From Penium margaritaceum (taxonomy: Eukaryota; Streptophyta; Zygnematophyceae; Desmidiales; Peniaceae), in the NCBI GenBank assembly GCA_023375785.1, contig SZWC01004882.1, positions 47,747-111,746 of the forward strand: a stretch of 64,000 nt of DNA, written 5' to 3'. The first letter of the stretch is position 1. Each line of letters starts with the position of its first letter. Positions 35,911 to 46,950 of this stretch are shown in pieces. The translations under genes and the position numbers were made by a program. The notes beneath the pieces were generated by a model that was not told the origin of the DNA, searched no databases, and saw nothing but the letters and a program-made list of their open reading frames with translations.

Positions 35911-36540
35911 ACTAAGGTGGAACTAGGGCATAAGTAGGGCACAACCAGGGCGCAGCTAGGGCAAAACGGTGTTACAACTAGGGTGCTGTAGCGCACGGCA
36001 GGCACCACGTGGATTGAGCAGGGGGTCCCTGGCCTGTGGGCGGTTGGAATGGATGGGTTGAGGGTCGGACACCCTCAAGCACCGCGGTTTTGGCTTACTT
36101 GGCCAAGGATTCCGTCCAATCCGTTACAGGTGCATATAGGGTGCATGTAGGGCACAACAAAGATGCAACTAGGGCACAACTATGGCAGAGCTAGTGCGCA
36201 ACTAGTGCGCAACTAGGGTGCAACCAGGGCACAACTAGGGTGTAATTACGGCAAAACTAGGATGGAAGTAGGACGCAACTAGGGCGCATCAAGGATGTAA
36301 CAAGGGTGAAACTAGGGCACAACAAGGGCACAAATAGGGCACAACTAGGGTGCAACTAGGGGGCCAATGAAGAAAAACTATGATGGATCTAAGGCACAAC
36401 AAGGACGCAACTATGGTGCAACTAGAGTCACAGTTAGGCGCAACTAGGGCACAGCGAGGGCGCAGCTAGGGAAGAACTAGGACGCAAGTAGGGCGCAAAT
36501 AGAGCACAAATTGGGTGACGTAGGGCTCAAATAGGGCCCA
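35662..36540 (+). repeat. 11-bp tandem array, forward, with duplicated segment
   Basis: Forward 11-mers resume after the CAACT duplication, are interrupted by the duplicated LTR end at 35692-35875 and a small insertion at 35986-36129, and fade out near 36540. The real array here is roughly 660 bp. Confidence 0.88.
35986..36129. mobile_element. Short 144-bp insertion with small inverted ends
   Basis: A non-repetitive block in the array, beginning CTGTAGCGC and ending CGTTACAG, so its ends are inverted CTGTARCG repeats. GTG stands on both sides (35983-35985 and 36130-36132). Removing it with one GTG restores array phase. A 3-bp duplication would fit a CACTA- or Harbinger-like MITE, but the evidence is small. 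Confidence 0.5.
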
Positions 36541-37261
36541 GTTGTCCACTAGTATACACTCCTCCATGCTGTACTGTTTCAGGATCTCCCCTTACACAGG
36601 AAGGGGCTCGCTCCGTACCACATATGTGCATACGACGCCCGTCCCGCAGCCTTCTTAAGTTTTGTACTACCAAAAAAAAAACTTCATTTTGATGTTAGCT
36701 ATTTTTTTCTCATCGAATTTTGTCAAAAATGAACTTTCATCGAATCCATACGTATCACTTAAAAGACTAATATAATTGTATCTACGAATAAAAGGGTCCA
36801 GAACATGATTTTTATTTTACTTACGCATGGGTTCATGACCTCTTCATGTCTAGTTTCTTATAGTTCAAATGGAGGTTTTTGCTGGTGTTGATGTTTATAC
36901 ACCTGCAAAGGCGTTTTGGTGGCGATCGTGGCCACCAATGTTTGTCGCCTCGCGTTTGACGTTCGGTGAACGGCAAACGCAAGAGCGACAGTCACTTGAC
37001 CGTTCAAAACTTCAAGAAGTCGAGTGCACGCCCCGTTGAAGTTGTTCGATCGGGAAACAAAGAGTGCGAGCCAGGTTTCTCATTGAAAGAAGTAATTTTA
37101 TACCCTTTTTTGTCGAATTCAAGGTTCTACCTCCCCCATTTTGTTGATTTTAAAGTTACCGCCAAATTAGTTACTAGAGGCTAAAAATGTTGTCGAATTA
37201 ATTATGGAATCATGAAATTAGTTACTAGAGGCTCAATGATCAAATTCATAGCTTATTGGGG
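36541..37261. other. AT-rich non-repetitive stretch, no clear gene
   Basis: About 720 bp unlike the array, AT-rich after 36650, with a run of A at 36670-36680. A 72-codon open frame at 36966-37184 resembles nothing I recognise and lacks support. A 19-bp direct repeat (AAATTAGTTACTAGAGGCT) lies at 37164-37182 and 37215-37233, close to the edge of the Copia fragment. It may be a relic of another element or of host sequence. Confidence 0.5.
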
Positions 37262-38158
37262 TTCTGTGTTGCCCGTTCAGTGTGCTCACAATTGAGCTTG
37301 GGCAAGCCAAGTACATCGTGGAGATCTTGAAGCAGTACAACTCGGAGAACTGCAAACCAGTGGGCAGTCCGCTCTCTAACAGCTATGTGCTGGGTGAGGC
37401 AATGGTGCTGCAGACAAAAGAAGAGTGGGAGGACATGCCTGGGATGCCCTACCAGAATGCAATGGGTAGCCTCATCTCGGGTCACGGCACTTGCAAGAGG
37501 CCAAGCACGTTCTCTGCTACCTGCAGTCGACGTGGCATGCGTGCCTGAGGTTCAATGGCATGGCAGGTTCCGACCCCCTGCAATTGGTCTGTTCTATAGA
37601 CGCGGACTTATGTTGGAGACATGGATGGAAGGCAATCCATGTCCACACTGGGACGTGGTCTGCTTTGCATACATTCTTCTCCTCATGGGTGCATTAGTGC
37701 TGTGGTGCAGCAAAAAGCAATAGTGCATCGCCACCTTCACACCAGGAGAAGCCGTCAAGGAGTGTGTGTAGCTCTGTGGAATGTTGGGGGAGCTGGGGGA
37801 GCCTCAACGTGGACCAACTGCCATGAAGGAGGGTAACAAAGGCACCATAGTGCTGACCAAAAATTTGACACACTACCGCAGGACCGATCACATCGACATG
37901 CGGTACCACTACACTCACGACATGGTCGCAAAGGGACAGGTGTAGGTGCAACACTGTGGCACGCTCCAGATGCTTGCAGACTGTGACCAAGGCATAGCCA
38001 CAGGACAGGCATGTGGTCAGCGTTGCCTGACCTGGCCAACCTTGCCTGACCTGACCCACCAGACCTAGGCTGACCATCCTGAATGGCTTGGAGTGTGGGC
38101 GGAAGGTGTGCAGGAGCGAGCAGGAAGTCCGAGTAGTGGTAAGGCCCAGGGGGGATAT
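37262..38158 (+). pseudogene. Copia reverse transcriptase end and RNase H fragment
   Basis: A 5'-truncated Copia. It starts inside reverse transcriptase with ELGQAKYIVEILKQYNSENC and GSPLSNSYVL, like family A (ELGQAKYVAKVLKRYDLEDC), followed by PYQNAMGSLI, HVLCYLQSTWHACLRFNGM, CSIDADLCW, EGNKGTIVLTKN and HIDMRYHYTHDMVAKGQV in changing frames with stops. The last RNase H motifs and a purine tract (AGGGGGGATAT) lead directly into an LTR. Everything upstream of mid-reverse-transcriptase is missing, and AT-rich sequence adjoins it. Confidence 0.85.
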
Positions 38159-38710
38159 TGTTGACAGTTGTCCCTCACTACTCACGGTCATGAACCTTTT
38201 GCGGATTAGCGCGAATGGACAAGCCCTGCCGTGCAGTTGGGGTGGAGTTTTGTGCATGAGCGCATAACACCCGCGGATAAGCCGAAGACTCATGGGCACC
38301 CGAGAACACCATGCCGGTCCAGCCACCGGACGGCAGGTTGCGGCGGGTATTTGTCAGGAGAAGCAGAAAATGGTGATGACAAACCGGGGTGCAAGTGTTG
38401 CCACCAGCGCCGGTCGATTGCCAGAGGAACGCAATGGCTAGGCCGAAACTACAAATGGGCATGGCTGCGTGCCAGCCTAGAATGGTATGGAACTCTTGTC
38501 CATTGTGCTCTGCACTTTTCATGCGAAAAGTTTGGAATTTTGCAAATTCTTGCGTACCCTGTCTTGCTTCCATACCCGCTTTTGAGTTGTGATACTACCA
38601 TCTGTGCCTAAACGCAGAGGTTGTGCCGCAGTATCAACATGCAAAGGAACCGTCAGAGGGAAATCCGCAAAAGAAAAATCCCACAAAAGCCCCAACTTCT
38701 GACAGCAACA
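38159..38710 (+). repeat. 3' LTR of the truncated Copia
   Basis: About 552 bp, beginning TGTTGACAGTTG after the purine tract and ending GACAGCAACA, so TGTTG and CAACA are inverted ends. The 11-bp array begins at the next base. Its body does not resemble the LTRs of families A or B by eye, though the coding part resembles family A. Confidence 0.8.
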
Positions 38711-40690
38711 TAGGCACAACTAGGGCGCAACTTTGCCACAACAAGGGCGCAACTGGGGTGCAACTAGGGTGCAACAAGGGCGCAAATAGGTGGCAACAGG
38801 GCCAAAACTAGGGCACAATATGGGCGCAACTACGGTGCAACTACGGCACAGTTAGGGCACAAGTTTGTGCAACTAGAGTGCAACTAGAGCGTAACTTTGG
38901 TGCAACTACGGTATAACTATCAGGCAGCTAGGACACAGCTAGGGTGCAAATAATTTGTGACTTGAGCGTAGCTAGGGCACAACTATGACGCAACTAGGAT
39001 GCAACTAGGGTGCAAGTAGGATGCAACAAGGGTGCACCTAGAGCACAACTTGGATGCAACTAGGGTATAACTAAGGTGCAAGTAGGGTGCAAGTATGGTG
39101 CAAGTTGGACACAAGTATGCCGCAGCTAGGATACAACCTGTGTGCAACTAGGGAGCACCTAGGGCATAACTTGGATGCAACTACAACACAACTAGGGTGC
39201 AACTAGGGCACAAGGGATTTTCTGCCTGGACCATCTTAAAAACCAAAGTAAAAAGGGGGGCACAATAAGGGCAGAACTAAGGCCTAACTAGGGTGCACCA
39301 AGGGGACAATCATGATGCGAGTAGGGCGCAACAAAGGCGCAACTAGGGAACCAATATCACGCAACTAGGGTGAAACTGGGGTACAACAAGGGCCTAGCTA
39401 GGATGTAACTGGGGTACAACTATAGCCAAACTAGAGAGCAGGTAGGGCAAAGCTAGGGCACAACTGGGGCTCAACTAGGATGTAACCAGTGTGCAATTAG
39501 GGAGCAACTAGGGCGTAACTAGGATGTAACAAGGATGTAACTAGGGTACAACTAGGGTGTAGTATTGGCACAAATAGGGAAGAAGTGATGTACAACTAGT
39601 GTACAACTAGGGCGCAACTAAGGTGCAATTAGGGCACAACTATGGTGCAACTAGGGCACAACTTGGGTGTAACTATGGAAAAACTAGGGCACAACTAGGG
39701 TACAACAAGGGCATAACTCGAGTGCAACTAGGGTGCAACTACGGTACAACTTTGGTGCATCTAGAGGGCAACTAGGGTACAATTAGGGTGCAACTATGGC
39801 AGAACTATGGTGAAAATTGGGCACAACAAGTGCACAACTAGGATGCAACTAGCAAGAAACAAGGATGCAACTATGGGGCAACAAGGGCGTAACTAGGACA
39901 CAACAAGGTCACAACCAGGATGTAACTAGGGGGCAACTTGGGCATAACTTTGGTGCAACTAGAGCGCAACTATGGTGCAACTAGGACACAACTAGCTCAC
40001 AACAAGGGTGCAAGTAGGATGCAATTGGGGCAAAATTGGGACACAACTAGGGTGTGATTAGGGTACAACAAGGGCAAAAATAGGGTGCAAGTAAAGTGTA
40101 ACAAGGGCACAACTAGGATCCAACTGGGGCGTAAATGGGACACAACGGAAGCGTAACTAGGGCACGACACGGGGTCAACTAGTGTGCAACAACGGCAGAA
40201 CTAGGATGAAACTAGGACACAACTAGGGTGTAACTAGGGAGCAACGGAGGCACAACTAGGGTACAACTAGGGGTCAATCGCAGCACAACTAGGACACAAC
40301 AAAGGCAAAATCATGGCATAAGCAGAACGCAATTGGGGCGCAACTAGGGAACAACTAAGATGCAACTAGGGTACAACTTATGTGCAACAAAGCCACCACT
40401 ATGACACAACTAGGGTGCAACCAGGATGCAAGTAGGGCAAAACTAGGGCGTAACTAAGGTGCAACTCTGGCATCTAGGGCGCAATTAGGATGCAACTAGG
40501 GCGTAAAAAGGACGCATTGAGGGTGCAAGTGGAGGGAAACTAGGGTGCAACTAGGGCACAACTAGGGAAGAACTAGGACACAACTTGGATGCAACTAGGA
40601 AATATTTGGGGCACAACTAGGGTGCACCAAGGGCAAAACTAAGACACAGCTAGTGCACAACTTGGTCACAAATAGGGTGTAACGAGGGGA
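38711..40690 (+). repeat. 11-bp tandem array, forward orientation
   Basis: About 2 kb of forward 11-mers. A 43-bp non-repeat patch at 39214-39256 (including GGATTTTCTGCCTGG) interrupts it. It ends in GGGGAGGTAGAGATAAC and passes into G-rich satellite. No gene seen. Confidence 0.93.
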
Positions 40691-40721
40691 GGTAGAGATA
40701 ACTAAGAGAGTTTCATGCACT

Positions 40722-41904
40722 AGGTGAAGTGTATATGATGCTTTCTGCTATGATAGGGAGCTTCCATGTTATGTGCTCATTGGTTCAGGTGATGAGGTTT
40801 GTGATGGATTGGTGGTACTTGGTGGGAGGAGGGTGGGGGGGGGGGGGNNNNNNNNNNNNNNNNNNNNNNNNNNNNNNNNNNNNNNNNNNNNNNNNNNNNN
40901 NNNNNNNNNNNNNNNNNNNNNNNNNNNNNNNNNNNNNNNNNNNNNNNNNNNNNNNNNNNNNNNNNNNNNNNNNNNNNNNNNNNNNNNNNNNNNNNNNNNN
41001 NNNNNNNNNNNNNNNNNNNNNNNNNNNNNNNNNNNNNNNNNNNNNNGGGGGGGATGGGCTGGGAAGTGTATGTGGGGAATGTAGGTGGAGGTGTGTGGCT
41101 GGTGTATGGTTTCTGTTTGGAAAAGTGTACTTGTGTGTGTGGTTTATGATGGGTTGGTGTTAGTTGGAGGGAGGATGGTAGGAAGGGGGGGAGGGGATGA
41201 GGTTCAAAGTGTATGTGGCAAGTGTAGGTGGAGGTGTGTGGGTGGTGTGTGGTTTCTGTTTGAAAACATGTACTTGTGTATGGTAGTTTGTGATTGATCT
41301 ATGTTAGTTGGAGGGAGGATGGTGGGTGGGTGGGATGGGGTGGGAAGTGTATATGGTGAGTGTAGGTAGAGGTGTATGGATGGTGTGTGGTTTGTGTTTG
41401 GGAATGTGTACTTGTGTATGGTATCTTGTGATGGCTCGGTGGTTGTTGAAGGGAGAAGGGAGAGAGGGTGGGGGGGGGGAGGGTGCAGAGGTGGCGTGGG
41501 AAGTGTATGTGAGGAGTGTAGGGGGAGGTGTGCGGCTGGTGTGTAGTTTGTGTTTGGAAACATGTATTTGTGAATGGTGATTTGTGATGAATTGGTGGCA
41601 ATTTGAGGGAGGAAGAGAGTGGGGCTTTGGGGGGATGGGATGGGAAGTGTATGCGGGGAGTGTAGCTGGAGGTGTATGGCAGGGTGTCTGGGTTATGTTT
41701 GGAGCTGTGCACTTGTGTATGCTAGTTTGTGGTTATTGGATGGTTGTTGAAGGAAGGAGGGTGGGAAAGGATAGGTATGGGGTGACAATTGTATGTGGGG
41801 AGTGGAAGTGGGGGTTTATGGCAGGGTGTGTGGATTGTGTTGGGAAACGTACACTTGTGTATGCCAGTTTGTGGTTGGTGGGTGGTTGTTCAGGGGGGTG
41901 ATAA
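40722..41904 (+). repeat. G-rich satellite, unit about 140 bp
   Basis: Tandem units marked by GAAGTGTATRTGG at about 41066, 41209, 41347, 41503, 41647 and 41789, spaced 138-156 bp. The plus strand is strongly G-rich and C-poor, with runs of G up to 13. Each unit also has GTGTGTGG...TGTTTGGAAA...GTACTTGTGTATGG and a G-rich tail. Open frames on either strand are translations of the repeat. A 199-N gap (40848-41046) begins and ends in runs of G, where assembly would be expected to fail. Confidence 0.9.
40848..41046. other. Assembly gap (199 N)
   Basis: Unresolved bases between two poly-G runs inside the satellite. Unlike the other gaps, no obvious duplication of its flanks is seen beyond the satellite periodicity. 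Confidence 0.97.
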
Positions 41905-43194
41905 GTGTATTTGGGGAGTGTAATGGGAGGTGTACGGTAAGGTGTGTGGTTTGCACTTGTGTATGATGACTTGAGGGATGTATCTCGAGTTGGTGTGCAC
42001 TTATCTCCCCCCCCTCCTCTCCCCCCTATCCAAAGCATATGCACAGCGCACATAGTGTAGAAAACAACATACACTAGTGCACATTTCGTAGTGCATTCCA
42101 TGCATTTTCTGGTACACTCACCCATGCACTCTCCACATGCACTCCTCCCCCCCCACCCCTCCCCCCTCCAGCCTCCTCACCTGTGCAATTCATGCTTAGT
42201 GAACTATTGTGCATTGCAGGTTGCATCCGATACATGTTCTAGTACATATTCTCATGCACGTCCCACATGCACTTCACCCCACCTCCCCCCCCATCTCCTC
42301 CCCCCTCCCCCCCTCACGCGGAGGGAGGGGATGGAGTGAGAAGTGTATGTGGGGAGTATAAGCAGAGGTATACGGTAGGGTGTGTGGGTTGGGTTTGAAA
42401 AAACACACTTGTGTGTGATGCCTTGAGCAATGTCTCTCTAGTTGGTGTGCACTTCTCTCCCTCCCATCCCCCCTTTCCCCCTCCCCCATTCCCAAATCCA
42501 CGCCTATGGACAATGTACATGGTGTAGAAAACAACGTACACTAGTTCACATTCTTGAATGCATCCCAAACATGTTCATGTACACTCACCCATGCACTCTC
42601 TACATGCACTCCTCCCGCCCCCCCCCCCCCCCCCCCCCCCCCCTCCTCCCTCCTGATCCGTGCAATTCACGCTTAGTGAACAGGGTGGCATACACTTTTG
42701 TGCATTTCAGGTTGCATCCCATACACGTTCTAGTGCACAACCTCATGCCCTTCCCACGTGCACTTCTTGCCCCCTCTGTGGAGGAGGGGGGGTGAGAATT
42801 GTATGTAGGGAGTGTAAGTGGAGGTATGTCTTAGGGTGCGTGGGTTGGGTCTAGAAAAAAACACTTGTGTATGATGGCTTGAGTGGTGCGTCTCCAGCTG
42901 GTATGCACTTTTCTCCCTCCCCTTCCCCCTCCTCTCCCCTATTCCATGCCTATGAACAATGCACATAGTACACAAAACATACACTAGTGCACGTTTTTCA
43001 ATGTATCACATACATGTTCTGATACACTCACCCATGCACTCTCTACATGCACTCCTCCCTCTCCCCCCCTCCCTCCCTCCTCATCCGTGCAATGCACGCT
43101 TAGTGAACAAAGTGACATACACTATTATGAAATTCAGATTGCATCTCATAAATGTTAGAGTACACACTTTCATGCACTTTCCATATGCACTCCT
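41905..43194 (+). repeat. Higher-order satellite, unit about 450 bp
   Basis: Three long units start at about 41905, 42343 and 42797. Each opens with a segment like the 140-bp unit, then adds TTGGTGTGCACTT, a C-rich block (up to ~27 C at 42617-42643), ACATACACTAGTGCAC, CACCCATGCACTCTC, CACATGCACTCCTCC and a GTGCAATTCACGCTTAGTGAAC block. The third unit is cut by the family B Copia at its CTCCT target and resumes beyond it. Confidence 0.88.
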
Positions 43195-43964
43195 TGTTGA
43201 CCTCATATGCCCCTTGTCCATAGCTGACATTTGGACAGTCACAGGACGGACTAGGCATGCACTGCTCCCTTGGAGTAAGTCCCCTGAGTCTGATCCAGAT
43301 AGACAAGGCATGCACGTCTCCTTTGGAGCAAGTCCCCTTGGTCTAAACTGGATAGCATTTCCAGCAAACACTACCTAAGACAACTCCTTGTGGCTTAGAC
43401 GTTCCAAAGTTAGTCTCTGGAGCAAGAGGTTATTGGGCCAAATCCCAGGCCAGTGACTAGTTTTCTTTGTGACCAAAAGGGGGACAGGAAGGTTCTAGGA
43501 GACATCTTAGAATATTCCAAGGTCCGTCCTGGTGGCTGGTGCCACTTGGCGGTCACAGGGAGCGCCATGTGGGCAGGGGGGATGATGCAATCCAGATTAC
43601 CCCCAAAGTGGCTCATCCAAGGAGCCATTGCACGCCTAGGCTGGAGGCTGGCTCTACGACTATAAGAACCTATCAGTTGCCTGTCATTCATTACAGTTCT
43701 TACCTTTGAGACTCCTCACAGAGTTGTCCACCAAAGGCAGACAACAAAGAAGCATTGGTTGCTCTAAGCCCCAGGAGTTAGCTCATCGCGCGAAAGTGAC
43801 CAGTAGCTAAGGACACAGTGCAAGGAATTGATTCCTATGAACTGCTCAGTGTGGAACCGTGATTCTGTGGATGATATCTCCTCCTAGTTGTAATACTAGG
43901 AGCGGACGGAAAGTGCCATTGTGTCGGCCTTGTTTTTTAGTCCGTTGCCTCAGGTCGGTTGACA
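43195..43964 (+). repeat. 5' LTR of family B Copia
   Basis: 770 bp, beginning TGTTGACCTCATATG and ending GGTTGACA. It aligns in reverse with the 771-bp LTRs at 51928-52698 and 57924-58694. Confidence 0.95.
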
Positions 43965-43966
43965 AA

Positions 43967-43980
43967 GGGTTATGGGCTGA
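43967..43980 (+). promoter_or_regulatory. Primer-binding site, half-tRNA type
   Basis: GGGTTATGGGCTGA lies two bases after the LTR. The first 11 bases match the complement of the initiator tRNA-Met anticodon stem-loop (GGGTTATGGGCCCA); the last three have mutated. The sister element keeps all 14. Confidence 0.8.
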
Positions 43981-44040
43981 CACTGACTTGTTGTAAGGCA
44001 CATTTCTGCGCACTCTCTTGCCCTCTCTGTCTTGTAGCGC

Positions 44041-44344
44041 GCATCAGCTCCATCAGCTCCATCTGCTCCATCTGCTCCATCTGCTCCATTAGCTCTAACG
44101 GCGGAAAGCACTTAGCAGACAAGGGCCAAGGATAAGCTTTGCCCTTGGAGGTACGACCCTTGGGCCCTAACCAGGATAAGCTCTGCCCTTGGAGGCACGA
44201 CCTTGGGTTTGCTAGAGTGCATTCATCTCTGTTTGCAGGTGATCTACGGCTAAGGGGTAAGCAACGGATCTCCATCTTCTAAACCGGCAGCAGACAACAG
44301 CCTACATCAGCCTACATCGGCCTAAAAAAAAGCAAAGAAGCAGT
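44041..44344 (+). other. Family B leader with two kinds of internal repeat
   Basis: The untranslated leader has six 9-bp units (ATCAGCTCC, ATCTGCTCC) at about 44043-44095, then a ~38-bp direct repeat (GGATAAGCTYTGCCCTTGGAGG core) at about 44128-44160 and 44172-44205. The sister element has both features with different copy sequence. The start codon of Gag is at 44345. A packaging role is only inferred. Confidence 0.75.
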
Positions 44345-45240
44345 ATGACAACACCGACGACGCTCACTCTTGAGCAGGTCAACGGTGGGATGTCCAAGTT
44401 CACAACATTATGTTTTCCCTTGTGGAAATGGCAATTTGAGATTGTCATGAGGGTGTGTGGCTACTTGAAGATGTTCCTTGGCGAAGAGGTTGAACCTCTA
44501 AAAACATATGCTGAACATGAAGCGTGGTGTGTCAAAAATGACATTGCACTTGCGATTCTTGTGACATCAGTGCATGAGTCACAACATGTCCACCTCCAAG
44601 GTATCACACATGCATCAAAGGCTTATGAGAAGCTTGCACGTATACACCAATCAACGGCTCCTGCAAATTGCCCCTTTATCCTTCAAAAGCTGATTTTGAT
44701 GAGGGTGAGCGAGGGAGAGTCGATTATGGACTTCCTATTGCAGATTGAAAACTGCTGCAGCAAGTGACCCAAAATGAACTGGGAAATCGACACCAACATA
44801 CAGGCCATGATTCTCCTCATGGCGTTACCTCAAAGTTGGGGTCCTCTGATCACCGTCTTTGGTGGTTGGAAGGAGGAGGATTTGACGTATGAGGTAGTTT
44901 CCGAGTGCATGCGCAACGAGGCCATGCATCGTAGTGGTACTGAGGCTAACATTTCAGCCTATGCTGCACAATACAGTGGTCGTGGCAACAACTCCTCTTC
45001 TGGTCAGAGCGGCAACGGAAGTGGTGGCAGTGGAGGAAGAGGCAATGGTGGCGGTGGAAAGGGTTCAAAGCGTCCTGGAAAGTGCCATAATTGTGGCAAG
45101 CCTGGGCATTGGGCACGGGAGTGTAGGGCTCCCAAGAAGGAAGATGGAGATCATGGTGGTAGGAACGAGGGAAAAGGAAAGGGTAAGAAGGAGTTGACAA
45201 ACATGATGGCTGAGAGCGTGCCGGCAACCAAGGGAGCGGC
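44345..45240 (+). pseudogene. Copia Gag, family B
   Basis: Gag starts with an ATG at 44345 (MTTPTTLTLEQVNGGM), the same place as in the sister copy. It reads MFLGEEVEPLKT, VTSVHESQHVHLQG and LILMRVSEGESIMDFLLQ, then a small frame change and stop at 44765-44767, then NWEIDTNIQAMILLMALPQSWG on to a Gly-Ser-rich linker and an intact zinc knuckle CHNCGKPGHWAREC at 45083-45124. The UBN2-like N-terminal part and single knuckle are typical of Copia Gag. One disruption only. Confidence 0.9.
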
Positions 45241-46950
45241 ACTGCTCAAGCGTGGAGCCTATGGGCTCGACTCTGGTATGAACCACCACTCTTCAAAGGA
45301 GAAGGATGGGTTCATCTCCATTAAAGACACTGAACGTCGCTTCAGGTGTGCCAACGACAGCCTTGTCCATGCAGAAAGCGAGGGAGATAAGTTGATCAGC
45401 ATCAACGTGAACGGTGCTGAAAAGGACTTGAAGCTGGAGAACTTCGTCTACATGCCATCTTTTGCGGCAAACCTCTTGTCGGTGACCAAAATCACGGACC
45501 ACGACATGACGGTCATCTTCACCGAGGAGGAGGCTGTGATTGTCAAGAATAAGGACATCAAGATCTCCTATCCCAAGGAGAGTCTTGTCACACAGGTCCC
45601 AAGAGTTGATGGGCTCTACGTGGTGCAGAACAAGCCCCTTGAGAGTACAAATGAGGGATATGCATCAGTCAAAGAGCCCAAGTCTCCAAATCCTAATGTT
45701 GCACCACAGGCCGTCACAATGGCGGCCAACTCCACCAAAGACACAGATGCTGAGTTGTGGCATAGGCGGTTTGGCCATGTAGCTGACAACACACTGCAAG
45801 CTATGGAGCCGCACGAAGTGGTTCATGGGATGGAGGGATGCAGGGCCAAGGATGAGAGAAAGTGCAACGAGCTGTGTGAGCCATGCCTCCAAGGCAAAGC
45901 AAAGAGAAAGCCCTTTGAGCGTAATGGGCAACGTGCGGCAGAAATCTTGGACCTGATTCATTCTGATGTGTGCGGGCCATTTTGCACTCCTTCAAACGGC
46001 GGCACCAAGTGCTTCCTTACCTTCATTGATGATCACAGTCGCAAGATGTGGATCTTCTTCCTCAAGACAAAGGGAGAGTTCAAGGAGAAACTGAAAGAGG
46101 TTTTTGCCATAGTAGAGCGGTAGACAAGCAAGAAGGTCAAGGCACTACCCATGGACAACGGTGGTGAGTACGAGGCATGCAAAGACTGGTTGAGCCAACA
46201 CGGCATCAACCACCAGACCACCACGCCTTACACCCCCAAGAGCAATGGTGTTGCCAAACGGATGAACCAAACTATCCTCGGCATGACACAAAGCATGATC
46301 TTTGATGCCAAACTCTCACCTCGCTTCTTGGCTGAAGCTACGAGAACTGCTTGCTACGTTGTGAATCTCACTTCGGCAGCCGCACTTGGAAGGAATGCTA
46401 AGAAGCAGCAAGAGAAGCTGCTCAGGACGCCACAGGAGGCTTGGTCAGGGAAGAAGCCAGATGCCTCACACTTGAGGGTCTTTGGCTGTACTGCCTGGGC
46501 AAAGGTCCAAGCAAGAGAAGGAAGTTGCAAGCTGGATGCACGCGCTCGTTAGAGTGTAATGGTCGGATACAACACTACACACAAGGCGTACAGGCTGTGG
46601 GACCAAGCGGCTAGAAAGCTCATCAGGAGCCAAGATGTCGAGTTTGATGAACGGACGCTCAACAAAGGAGAGTTGTTGGATCCTGTCCATGCTCCTAAAT
46701 CAGGAGAGTGGATTGTGTTGCTCGAGTCAGGTGATCAAGCACTTGAGAACTGACAGATGGTGCAAGTGAAGGATGGTGCTGCAGGGAGAGTGACTGTGCA
46801 GGCTGACACAGCGACGGACTGTCACTGAGTCTGACACTGATTTTGAGTCGTCCGAGGCCTCTGAGTCAAAATCTGAGGCTGGTGGCTCTTCCTCAAACAA
46901 TGGATCACTGGCAGCGCCGGAGCAACAGAAGCAACTAAGCCTTGAAGACC
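45241..46950 (+). pseudogene. Copia protease and integrase, family B
   Basis: The protease motif YGLDSGMNHHSS keeps Asp-Ser-Gly. The integrase zinc-binding part is LWHRRFGHV and CEPCLQGKAKRKPF; the core has HSDVCGPF, FIDDHSRKMW and MDNGGEYEAC. A stop (TAG) at 46121-46123 stands where the sister copy has CAG. The catalytic glutamate is replaced by lysine: PKSNGVAKRMNQT against PQSNGVAERMNQT. A second stop lies at 46550-46552 and a TGA at 46751-46753. The linker (NTTHKAYRLWDQAARKL, DVEFDERTL) leads to reverse transcriptase. Confidence 0.9.

Noticed and set aside
36966-37184. 72-codon open frame in the AT-rich stretch
   Set aside because: No recognised motif, no supporting context, and its length is unremarkable for chance.
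40729-43445. Open frames of 80-140 codons in the G/C-rich satellite, on both strands
   Set aside because: They follow the 140-bp and 450-bp periodicity and consist of Gly/Val/Trp or His/Pro/Thr/Ser repeats; they are translations of the satellite.
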